From assembly GCA_031423755.1 (NCBI GenBank), contig JANPGC010000165.1, forward strand, positions 1 through 6,771: 6,771 nucleotides of DNA, read 5' to 3'. The notes beneath the pieces were generated by a model, which was not told the DNA's origin, made no database searches, and saw only the letters and a program-made list of their open reading frames with translations. The stretch is from JANMEX01 sp031423755 (GTDB lineage Bacteria; Pseudomonadota; Alphaproteobacteria; Rhizobiales; Rhizobiaceae). The translations under genes were made by a program, and so were the position numbers. Shown here one piece after another: positions 1-5,595 of this stretch (within the stretch, counting starts at the first letter, position 1; every line of letters starts with the position of its first letter).

Positions 1-5
1 GGTCT

Positions 6-479
6 ATGGATAAGGTTCCAATGACGGCACCAGGGTTTGTCAAGCTGAAGGAAGAGCTGCGTTGGCGCCAGCAGGAAGAGCGGCCGCGCATCATTGAGGC
101 GATTGCCGAGGCGCGTTCGCACGGCGATCTGTCTGAAAACGCCGAATATCATGCGGCCAAGGAAGCGCAGTCGATGAACGAGGGGCGGGTCGGCGAGTTG
201 GAGGATCTTACCGCACGCGCCGAGGTCATCGACGTGGCAAAACTTACCGGCACGAAGATCAAATTCGGCGCGACCGTTACATTGATCGACGAAGATACGG
301 AAGAGAAGAAGGTCTACCAGATCGTCGGCGATCAGGAAGCGGACCCGAAGGCCGGGCGCATTTCGATTTCCTCGCCGATTTCGCGGGCGCTGATCGGCAA
401 GACGGAAGGCGACACGATTGAAGTGCTCGCTCCCGGCGGCGCGCGCGGCTACGAGATTCTGACCGTCAAGTTCATCTGA
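6..479 (+). CDS. greA: Transcription elongation factor GreA
   Basis: The 157-residue product is the full usual length of GreA. GreA enters the secondary channel of stalled, backtracked RNA polymerase and stimulates cleavage of the transcript's 3' end so that elongation can resume. Residues 1-75 form the antiparallel coiled coil. The tip carries the family signature HGDLSENAEYHAAKE, with the acidic residues D41 and E44 at the same positions as in E. coli GreA. Residues from about 80 to the end are the FKBP-like polymerase-binding domain, ending with the typical SISSPISRALIG and APGG segments. The start MDKVPMT matches the beginning of rhizobial GreA proteins. Only five bases precede it, so promoter and ribosome binding site lie outside the window. 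It is followed after 20 bp by the LPS mannosyltransferase gene, an arrangement known in rhizobia (greA beside lpsB in Sinorhizobium meliloti). Confidence 0.97.
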   Translation: MDKVPMTAPGFVKLKEELRWRQQEERPRIIEAIAEARSHGDLSENAEYHAAKEAQSMNEGRVGELEDLTARAEVIDVAKLTGTKIKFGATVTLIDEDTEEKKVYQIVGDQEADPKAGRISISSPISRALIGKTEGDTIEVLAPGGARGYEILTVKFI

Positions 480-482
480 TAC

Positions 483-499
483 GGCGTGTCAGCCACGCC
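483..499 (+). promoter_or_regulatory. Hairpin abutting the lpcC start codon
   Basis: GGCGTG (483-488) and CACGCC (494-499) form a perfect 6-bp stem with a 5-nt TCAGC loop. It fills almost the whole greA-lpcC gap and ends at the base before the ATG. There is no T tract, so this is not a classical terminator, and no purine-rich Shine-Dalgarno sequence precedes the ATG. It could limit ribosome access or depend on translation arriving from greA. The hairpin is visible in the sequence; its role is inference. Confidence 0.4.
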
Positions 500-1564
500 A
501 TGCGTCAGTATGCCGACATCAGCGACACGCAAATCATCGCGCCGAACTTCAAGAAGCGTCTGTCCGGTGTGACCTCGACGATTGTCCAGCTGGTGCCGAA
601 GCAGCGCTGGATGGGCGTCAAGATCGCGTCGCTTGCGCCGGACGGTCTGCCCGAGCAGGTCGTGCGCGTCCGTTTTCGCGATTTGTGGCAGCTTTGGTTA
701 AAGCCGAAGGGCGCGGACAGGCGCGTCTGGCACGCGCGGCGCAACACGGAAATGCTGCCGGGCATCATCATGCGCGATGTCCTGCGAATGCCGCTGAAGC
801 TCATGTTCACGTCTGCGGCACAGCGCGACCATCGCGGCTTCACCAAATGGCTGATCCGGCAGATGGACGCGGTTATTGCAACGAGCGCGCAGGCCTCAGT
901 GTTTTTGAAGGTACCGAACACGGTGATCATGCATGGCATTGACACGGATCGTTTCGTGCCTGCCGCCGACAAGGGCGACGCCAAACGGGTGCTGGGCTTT
1001 GATCCGGCAGTGAAGCTGGCCGGTTGCTTCGGGCGCATCCGCGATAACAAGGGCACCGACCGGCTCGTTGATGCCATGATTGCCATACTGCCCAGGCATC
1101 CGGACTGGATTGCCGTGGTGACGGGGCGGGTGACGGTCGAGAACCGGGCGTTTGCCGACGGGCTGCTGTCAAAGATATCCGCTGCGGGATTGCAAGAGCG
1201 CATCCGCTTTGTCGGCGAGGTAGACGATGTGTTGCCTTGGTATCAGGCGCTTGACCTCTTTGCCGCGCCGCAGCGCTGGGAGGGGTTCGGCCTGACGCCG
1301 CTGGAAGCCATGGCCTGTGGCGTGCCGGTTGCGGCGACAAAGGTTGGCGCTTTCAATGAATTGATCGTGGATGGCTCCACCGGTCTGGTGGTTGAGAACG
1401 ACGACAAAGCCATTGCAGGTGCTCTGGCGGAATTGATCAAAAATGATGCGCTGCGGGCGCAAATGGCGGCCAAGACGCGGGCGCATGTGCTTGAAAACTT
1501 CATGCTGGAGCGTGAAGCGGCGCAAATCAACGCGATTTACCAGCGATTGCTGCATTCGGCCTGA
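500..1564 (+). CDS. lpcC: LPS core mannosyltransferase, GT4 family (LpcC/LpsB-like)
   Basis: The 354-residue product is a GT-B fold glycosyltransferase of family GT4. In rhizobia and Brucella the LpcC/LpsB enzyme transfers mannose from a nucleotide sugar to Kdo during LPS inner-core assembly, at the cytoplasmic face of the inner membrane. The N-terminal opening IIAPNFKKRLSGVTST (12-27) is typical of this subfamily and supports the chosen start, although no good ribosome binding site is present. The C-terminal donor domain starts near residue 170 with FGRIRDNKGTDRLVDA (177-192). It contains the retaining-GT E-x7-E motif, E261 and E269 in EGFGLTPLEAMACGVPV. There are no membrane segments. It lies 20 bp after greA and is probably cotranscribed with it, which agrees with the greA-lpsB neighbourhood described in S. 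meliloti. Donor and acceptor specificity are inferred from family resemblance and synteny. Confidence 0.88.
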   Translation: MRQYADISDTQIIAPNFKKRLSGVTSTIVQLVPKQRWMGVKIASLAPDGLPEQVVRVRFRDLWQLWLKPKGADRRVWHARRNTEMLPGIIMRDVLRMPLKLMFTSAAQRDHRGFTKWLIRQMDAVIATSAQASVFLKVPNTVIMHGIDTDRFVPAADKGDAKRVLGFDPAVKLAGCFGRIRDNKGTDRLVDAMIAILPRHPDWIAVVTGRVTVENRAFADGLLSKISAAGLQERIRFVGEVDDVLPWYQALDLFAAPQRWEGFGLTPLEAMACGVPVAATKVGAFNELIVDGSTGLVVENDDKAIAGALAELIKNDALRAQMAAKTRAHVLENFMLEREAAQINAIYQRLLHSA

Positions 1565-1616
1565 TGTCGGCGCGCGCTGGATGGCAAGCAGCATGTGGAA
1601 AGCCTGACGCCGTGCC

Positions 1617-1671
1617 TTGAAAAATTTGCATGGCTGGGCCATTTTGTCTTGCAGAAATGCGAATGGCCCGG
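1617..1671 (+). promoter_or_regulatory. Candidate promoter/operator region upstream of trxB
   Basis: The 149-bp gap 1565-1713 contains a perfect 8-bp inverted repeat, GGGCCATT (1636-1643) and AATGGCCC (1662-1669), with an 18-bp spacer. One wobble pair and one further base pair extend it outward to 1634 and 1671. A possible -35 element TTGAAA lies at 1617-1622. At 17 bp spacing the -10 position falls on CATTTT (1640-1645), a weak match that overlaps the left arm. The repeat may therefore be an operator, or an RNA hairpin in the trxB leader. No T run follows it. The repeat is observed; promoter and operator roles are inference. Confidence 0.35.
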
Positions 1672-1713
1672 AACAAGGGCCTGCGCCCAATTCCATTAAT
1701 TCAGGTTGTAACC

Positions 1714-2679
1714 ATGTCGTCGATCCACGCGCCCGTCATTATCATTGGTTCCGGTCCGGCTGGTTATACTGCCGCGATCTATGCGGCGCGCGCAATGGTC
1801 CGGCCCATTCTGATTGCCGGATTGCAGCAGGGCGGCCAACTGACAATCACCACCGATGTCGAAAACTATCCGGGCTTTGCCGAGCCGATACAGGGGCCGT
1901 GGCTGGTCGAGCAGATGCGGCTGCAGGCAGAGCATGTTGGCGCTGAGATCGTATCCGATATTGTGACTGAAGTCGACATCGCCAAGCGGCCGTTCCGGCT
2001 GAAGTGCGATAGCGGTGCGGAATACACCTGCGATACGCTGATCGTGGCGACCGGCGCACAGGCCAAATGGCTGGGGCTGCCGTCTGAACAGAAATACTCC
2101 GGCTACGGCGTGTCGGCATGCGCTACATGTGACGGGTTTTTCTACCGGGGCAAGGATGTGGTCGTTGTCGGCGGCGGCAACACGGCGGTCGAGGAGGCGA
2201 TCTATCTTTCGCACATTGCCAAGTCAGTCACCGTGGTTCACCGCCGCGATGAGTTCCGCGCCGAGCGCATCATGCAGGACCGGCTGTTTGCCAAGCCGAA
2301 CATCAAGGTCATCTGGAACAGCGCGATTGACGAGATCACCGGCACGGACGGGTTCCCGGCCTCGGTGACCGGCGTGCGGCTGAAGAATGTGCAGAGCAAT
2401 GAACTGACCGAACTCAAGGTCGATGGCGTGTTCATCGCCATCGGCCATGCGCCTGCGGTCGAGCTGTTCAAGGGCAAACTCAAGCAGAAGCCGAACGGTT
2501 ATCTATGGACGGTGCCGGGATCGACGGCGACGGATGTGCCCGGCGTGTTTGCCGCAGGCGATGTTGCCGACGACATCTACCGCCAAGCTGTGACTGCCGC
2601 TGGACTTGGCTGCATGGCAGCGCTTGAGGCGGAGAAATATCTGGCGGCAATGCCCGCTCATCAGCAGGCCGCCGAATAA
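1714..2679 (+). CDS. trxB: Thioredoxin reductase (NADPH)
   Basis: The 321-residue product has the normal length for low-molecular-weight bacterial TrxB. This FAD enzyme uses NADPH to reduce thioredoxin in the cytoplasm. The FAD-binding motif GSGPAG is at 12-17. The redox-active CATC disulfide is C136/C139 within SACATCDGFF. The NADPH-binding motif GGGNTA is at 153-158, followed by HRRDEFR (176-182), which contacts the NADPH phosphate. The C-terminal FAD motif GVFAAGDV is at 277-284. The frame is open upstream to an ATG at 1630, but MSSIHAPVIIIGSGPAG begins like rhizobial TrxB proteins and has an AGGT ribosome-binding element at 1703-1706, so 1714 is preferred. It precedes the LysR gene by 36 bp with no terminator, and the two are probably cotranscribed, as trxB is next to lsrB in S. 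meliloti. No oddities are seen. Confidence 0.97.
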   Translation: MSSIHAPVIIIGSGPAGYTAAIYAARAMVRPILIAGLQQGGQLTITTDVENYPGFAEPIQGPWLVEQMRLQAEHVGAEIVSDIVTEVDIAKRPFRLKCDSGAEYTCDTLIVATGAQAKWLGLPSEQKYSGYGVSACATCDGFFYRGKDVVVVGGGNTAVEEAIYLSHIAKSVTVVHRRDEFRAERIMQDRLFAKPNIKVIWNSAIDEITGTDGFPASVTGVRLKNVQSNELTELKVDGVFIAIGHAPAVELFKGKLKQKPNGYLWTVPGSTATDVPGVFAAGDVADDIYRQAVTAAGLGCMAALEAEKYLAAMPAHQQAAE

Positions 2680-2703
2680 TTTGACGACCGGCCCGGATGG
2701 GCG

Positions 2704-2711
2704 AGGGGAGG
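2704..2711 (+). promoter_or_regulatory. Strong ribosome binding site of the LysR gene
   Basis: AGGGGAGG ends 4 bp before the ATG at 2716. It is a near-ideal match to the 16S rRNA tail, though with short spacing. It fixes the start and suggests that translation of the regulator begins independently of upstream trxB. Confidence 0.7.
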
Positions 2712-2715
2712 CTAC

Positions 2716-3612
2716 ATGCCGCTGGACTGGGACAAGCTACGGATATTCCATGCGGCAGCGGAGGCCGGATCGTTCACCCATGCCGCTGAAAAACTGCACC
2801 TGTCGCAGTCGGCGATCTCCCGCCAGGTTTCGGCGCTTGAGCATGATGTCGGCGTCGCGCTGTTCAACCGCCATGCGCGCGGCTTGATCCTGACCGAACA
2901 GGGTGAATTCCTGTTCCGCACGGCGCACGATGTGCTTCTCAAACTGGAGAATGTCCGCGTGCGGCTCAGCGAGAGCAAGGACACGCCGACCGGAAAGCTG
3001 CGCGTCACCACGACGGTCGGGCTTGGCCAAGGCTGGCTTGCCGACCGCGCGCCGGAGTTTATCGAGCAGTACCCTGACATGCAGTTGCAGTTGATCTTTG
3101 ACAATGAAGAGCTTGATCTGAACCTGCGCCACGCAGACTGCGCGATCCGCCTGCGCCAGCCACAGCAGCCCGACCTTATCCAGAAGCGGCTGTTCACTGT
3201 GCATTTCCACGCCTATGCCACGGCGGCCTACATCAACCGCTTTGGCAAGCCGACGAGCCTTGACGAACTCGACCAGCACAGGCTTGTGACTTTCGGCGAG
3301 CCTGCGCCGCAGTATTTGACCAACATGAACATGCTGGAGACCATCGGCAAAACGGATGGCGAGCCGCGCATTCCCGTGTTGCAGGTCAACTCGCTTCTGT
3401 CGGTCAAGAAAGCCGTGCAGCGCGGTGTCGGTCTTGCGCTGCTGCCGGACTATATGGTCGAGAAGGATTCTGGTCTGCAGCAGATTTTGCTTGATATGGA
3501 AATGCCTTCGTTCGACACATATTTCTGTTATCCCGAAGCTTTAAAGAACGCCGCTAAACTAAATGCCTTCAGGGATTTTCTGTTTGCGAAGGCAAGAGCC
3601 TGGAGTTTCTAG
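2716..3612 (+). CDS. lsrB: LysR-family regulator, LsrB/VtlR-like
   Basis: This 298-residue protein is a LysR-type transcriptional regulator. The N-terminal winged HTH spans about residues 5-64, with the recognition region AAEKLHLSQSAISRQVSALE (23-42) and the wing RHARGLILTEQGE. The effector-binding domain covers about 92-290. From memory, the opening PLDWDKLRIFHAAAEAGSFT and the GKLRVTTTVGLGQGWL segment closely match S. meliloti LsrB and Brucella VtlR. LsrB acts in redox response, LPS synthesis and nodulation, and VtlR activates the sRNA AbcR2. Its position directly after trxB matches the lsrB locus. Only two cysteines are present, C142 (HADCAIRL) and C271 (FCYPE). Cysteines in the LsrB effector domain have been linked to redox sensing, so C142 is a candidate sensor. 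The stop codon overlaps that of the convergent membrane gene. LysR membership is certain; orthology to LsrB/VtlR is likely but unaligned here. Confidence 0.9.
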   Translation: MPLDWDKLRIFHAAAEAGSFTHAAEKLHLSQSAISRQVSALEHDVGVALFNRHARGLILTEQGEFLFRTAHDVLLKLENVRVRLSESKDTPTGKLRVTTTVGLGQGWLADRAPEFIEQYPDMQLQLIFDNEELDLNLRHADCAIRLRQPQQPDLIQKRLFTVHFHAYATAAYINRFGKPTSLDELDQHRLVTFGEPAPQYLTNMNMLETIGKTDGEPRIPVLQVNSLLSVKKAVQRGVGLALLPDYMVEKDSGLQQILLDMEMPSFDTYFCYPEALKNAAKLNAFRDFLFAKARAWSF

Positions 3613-4403
3613 GACCGCAAGAACGGCACTCCTGCCAGTGCCTGTGCAAACAGCGCGGCGACAATCAAGATCGACGCCACAGCCCCGATTGTCACCACCC
3701 GCCTATCCGGCCAAAGCCATGCCAGCAGCGGCAGCGCTTGGGCGATGTGCAGCGCGGCAAAATGCGAGACCCGCAGGTCGCCGCCCGTTGTTGACCAGTG
3801 AAAGAAGGGCAGCCCGGTTGCGTCTGTCGGATCGCCGCCGATGGAATGACCCGTTTGAGACGACATGTAGCCGGCAACGATTGTGGTCAAAATGCCCGAA
3901 AGGATGAAGCCTGTGCCGGTGGCAAACTGCATGATGCCTGGCGCTGACTTCAGGATCCGCCAGCCGATATAAATCGTCAGTGCTGTCAGGCTTACTGCAA
4001 CGACGCCCATGACGGGATAGATTGCTGCGGCCAGTGGATCCGTGAGGTTGAAATGCGAGGCTGACCCTTGAGCGGCATAGCCGGCGATCCAGATCATCTC
4101 TGCAACGGAACTGACAGCGAAGAGCTGCGCTGCGCGGCGGATGCCCTTGCTTGCAAGATCTGCCTGGGTGAGAAACGTCAGGCCCCAGCCAAGGGTTGCT
4201 GCGTGGACGCCAAGAGACAGAAAGAATTTGGCCGGTTTCTCCCAGACGCTGACGCCGTTGAAAAGGCGGGGGTCGACAAACCCCAGCGCCGTGCAGACTG
4301 CAAACGCGGCAATGAAGGTGACGGTGACGATGTAAAACGCCGGTGCTGCATGGCGGATATCATGGACGGTGAATTGTCTTTGCATGGTGGAAACGAGGCT
4401 CAT
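3609..4403 (-). CDS. Uncharacterised multi-pass membrane protein
   Basis: I do not recognise a named family for this 264-residue protein. It has about seven hydrophobic segments, near residues 22-42, 58-78, 90-110, 122-148, 157-179, 212-231 and 236-257, so it is an inner-membrane protein. A conserved-looking VWEKPAKFFLSLGVHAATLGWG stretch (53-74) leads into the second segment. Six histidines lie in or next to membrane segments or loops (H67, H117, H186, H202, H214, H219); HFAALH at 214-219 could bind a metal or haem, but that is speculation. The start at 4403 is backed by AAAGGAG (complement of 4411-4417). The upstream gene's TGA overlaps this ATG as ATGA, indicating translational coupling with the ABA4-like gene. 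Both are probably controlled by the divergent TetR regulator. The 3' end overlaps the lysR stop by four bases. Confidence 0.85.
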   Translation of the reverse strand: MSLVSTMQRQFTVHDIRHAAPAFYIVTVTFIAAFAVCTALGFVDPRLFNGVSVWEKPAKFFLSLGVHAATLGWGLTFLTQADLASKGIRRAAQLFAVSSVAEMIWIAGYAAQGSASHFNLTDPLAAAIYPVMGVVAVSLTALTIYIGWRILKSAPGIMQFATGTGFILSGILTTIVAGYMSSQTGHSIGGDPTDATGLPFFHWSTTGGDLRVSHFAALHIAQALPLLAWLWPDRRVVTIGAVASILIVAALFAQALAGVPFLRS

Positions 4404-4828
4404 GATTTTGCTCCTTTGGTGAGTGCCTTGATCGCTTCAAAGGCGAGGTAGCCCATCGGGCCGAACAGGAATGTGAGCGGCAAAAGCGCAATCAGCGGCC
4501 AGCGTGGCAGGCCAAGCGCTTCACTTTCGCGGGCGATGCGTGAGCCCATCCACAGGTCGAATGCCAGATAGTGCACCCAGCCTGCCAGCGCCGCCCATGG
4601 CGCGGTAAACAGCAACTGCACATCGGCAAGCGAGCCGAACCCGCCGGGCGCGCTGGCGAAGAAGAACAGGATCAACACGGCATAGGCTGCGGAGAGGAGT
4701 ACCGGCAGCCAGTGGCCGGCGACGGTGTCGCGCAAGAAGCTGCGTTTGAGAAATACACCTGCGGCGAGAACGATCCAGCCGACGAGAGCCAGCATGTTGA
4801 AAGCGGAGAACAGGGCGGGGGCGGTCAT
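4400..4828 (-). CDS. ABA4-like membrane protein (DUF4281 family)
   Basis: This 142-residue protein has four predicted membrane segments (about 5-27, 38-58, 72-92, 109-130). It resembles the ABA4-like family (DUF4281). Diagnostic stretches are LLFTAPWAALAGWVHYLAFD (72-91) and LPLTFLFGPMGYLAFEA (116-132). Plant ABA4 acts in neoxanthin formation from violaxanthin; bacterial members often occur in species without carotenoids and their role is unknown, so the plant function should not be transferred. The frame stays open upstream to 5398, but that part lies antisense to tetR and is not protein-like. The ATG at 4828 has AAGGA (complement of 4836-4840) at good spacing and starts the conserved domain. 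Its stop overlaps the next gene's start (ATGA). It is the first gene of a two-gene operon diverging from tetR, with two palindromic operators in the gap. Confidence 0.88.
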   Translation of the reverse strand: MTAPALFSAFNMLALVGWIVLAAGVFLKRSFLRDTVAGHWLPVLLSAAYAVLILFFFASAPGGFGSLADVQLLFTAPWAALAGWVHYLAFDLWMGSRIARESEALGLPRWPLIALLPLTFLFGPMGYLAFEAIKALTKGAKS

Positions 4829-4849
4829 TGCGAAATCCTTTGGCGACTT

Positions 4850-4870
4850 TATCTTGACAGTGACAAGATA
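4850..4870. promoter_or_regulatory. Palindromic operator 1 (TetR-type), near the ABA4-like gene
   Basis: This 21-bp palindrome is centred on G4860. Nine of ten base pairs match and only A4857/A4863 mismatch; the arms are TATCTTG and CAAGATA. Length and symmetry fit TetR-family operators. It contains TTGACA (4854-4859) on the + strand and lies 22 bp upstream of the ABA4-like start, so a bound repressor would block that gene's leader region. The binding protein is inferred to be the adjacent TetR. Confidence 0.7.
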
Positions 4871-4876
4871 CGAATA
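4871..4876 (-). promoter_or_regulatory. Candidate -10 of the ABA4-like operon promoter
   Basis: On the minus strand TTGACA (complement of 4894-4899) is a perfect -35 element. With 17-bp spacing it is followed by TATTCG (complement of 4871-4876). Transcription would begin near 4864, giving a leader of about 36 nt that contains the AAGGA ribosome binding site. Both operators overlap this promoter or its start site, which would suit repression. The -10 match is only moderate. Confidence 0.45.
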
Positions 4877-4883
4877 ATTCGAT

Positions 4884-4902
4884 ATTTTGACACTGTCAAG
4901 AT
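4884..4902. promoter_or_regulatory. Palindromic operator 2 (TetR-type), near tetR
   Basis: A 19-bp palindrome centred on C4893 has the perfect core TTGACACTGTCAA (4887-4899) and eight of nine pairs over the full length. Its outer half CACTGTCAAGAT (4891-4902) is the exact reverse complement of 4851-4862 in operator 1, so the two sites are related copies in opposite orientation. The same bases provide TTGACA on both strands. On the + strand TTGACA (4887-4892)-N17-TAGAGA (4910-4915) would start transcription near the tetR ATG itself. Autoregulation of tetR is a likely inference. Confidence 0.68.
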
Positions 4903-4921
4903 GATGCGCTAGAGAAATCGC

Positions 4922-5509
4922 ATGTCTGAGAAGACCTATCATCATGGTGACTTGCGTCTGGCGCTGGTCAATGCGGGGCGACGCATATTGGAACGCGAAG
5001 GTCTCGAAGCGCTGACGTTGCGCGCCTGCGCCCGCGAGGCGGGCGTGTCGCACGCCGCGCCGCAGCATCATTTTCGAAATCTGGGCGAACTCATTGCCGC
5101 TATCGCCGCATCCGGCTTCGACGATTTTGTAACGGCATTGGACGCAAGCGCCGCTGGCGCAGGCAATGCTGACGCAAAGCTGCAGGCCATGGGCATTGCC
5201 TATGTCGGCTTTGCCTTGGCGCATCCTGCACTTTACCGCATCATGTTCGGCATTGTGGCAATGCAGAGTGAAAGCGAGGCGTTCCGCATGGCGCGAGGTC
5301 GCGCGTGGGACCAGTTGCTTGACGGCGTCACCGCCGCCCATGGCCCGACAACAGCGGACAGCGATGCCGTGATGATCTGGTCGCTGGTGCACGGGCACGC
5401 CATGCTGCGCCTCGCGCAGTGCATGCCGGGCGAAGCCCGATCAGACCAGATGCTGCGGCATGCGTTGAGGACAGTGTCCGCCGGGTTTGACGCGCGCAAA
5501 CCTGAATGA
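4922..5509 (+). CDS. TetR/AcrR-family regulator with WHG-type C-terminal domain
   Basis: The 195-residue protein is a one-domain-plus-HTH repressor of the TetR family. The N-terminal HTH begins with the characteristic KTYHHGDLRLALVNAG and has helix-turn-helix residues LTLRACAREAGVSHAAPQHH (31-50). The C-terminal ligand and dimer domain shows LYRIMFG (104-110) and W-S-L-V-H-G (153-158), the tryptophan-histidine-glycine signature that names the WHG/TetR_C_33 group. The ATG at 4922 has only a weak GAGA-like ribosome site, and the promoter geometry could make the mRNA nearly leaderless. It diverges from the ABA4-like/seven-TM operon across two palindromes, so it probably represses both that operon and itself. 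The ligand is unknown and cannot be read from the sequence. Confidence 0.93.
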   Translation: MSEKTYHHGDLRLALVNAGRRILEREGLEALTLRACAREAGVSHAAPQHHFRNLGELIAAIAASGFDDFVTALDASAAGAGNADAKLQAMGIAYVGFALAHPALYRIMFGIVAMQSESEAFRMARGRAWDQLLDGVTAAHGPTTADSDAVMIWSLVHGHAMLRLAQCMPGEARSDQMLRHALRTVSAGFDARKPE

Positions 5510-5531
5510 CGCGGATGCATAGCCATGCGCC

Positions 5532-5564
5532 TTGCGCACTGCTGCAATGCAATCTGACTGATTG
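5532..5564. promoter_or_regulatory. Candidate activator/operator dyads upstream of the sRNA promoter
   Basis: Two short dyads lie upstream of, or overlap, the sRNA -35 element: TTGC-N8-GCAA (5532-5547) and CAATC-TGACT-GATTG (5550-5564). The first is centred about 57 bp before the predicted start, where LysR-type activators often bind, but it lacks strict T-N11-A spacing. The second overlaps the -35 element. Both are short enough to arise by chance. Confidence 0.25.
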
Positions 5565-5590
5565 AAAACCAAGCCAACGAACTGCATATA
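5562..5590 (+). promoter_or_regulatory. Sigma-70 promoter of the small RNA
   Basis: TTGAAA (5562-5567) and CATATA (5585-5590) are separated by exactly 17 bp. Transcription would start at about 5596-5598, just upstream of the first RNA hairpin. The element sits in non-coding sequence after tetR with no downstream ORF before the terminator, which supports an independent RNA gene. Confidence 0.65.
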
Positions 5591-5595
5591 ACGAT

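Noticed and set aside
505..1203. Long open frame on the minus strand opposite lpcC
   Set aside because: Its composition is low-complexity and rich in Ser, Arg and Cys, as expected from the antisense of a GC-rich gene. It has no ribosome site, and the + strand carries a clear GT4 enzyme.
1169..1696. Minus-strand open frame across the lpcC end and the trxB upstream gap
   Set aside because: No recognisable domain or ribosome site; mostly antisense to the conserved GT4 donor domain.
1630..1713. Alternative trxB start at 1630 adding 28 residues
   Set aside because: The extension is not conserved-looking and would run through the inverted repeat. The start at 1714 has a ribosome element and matches the family N-terminus.
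4829..5398. Upstream extension of the ABA4-like reading frame to a start at 5398
   Set aside because: The extra 190 residues are antisense to tetR and cross the operator region. Homology, hydrophobicity and the AAGGA ribosome site all begin at 4828.
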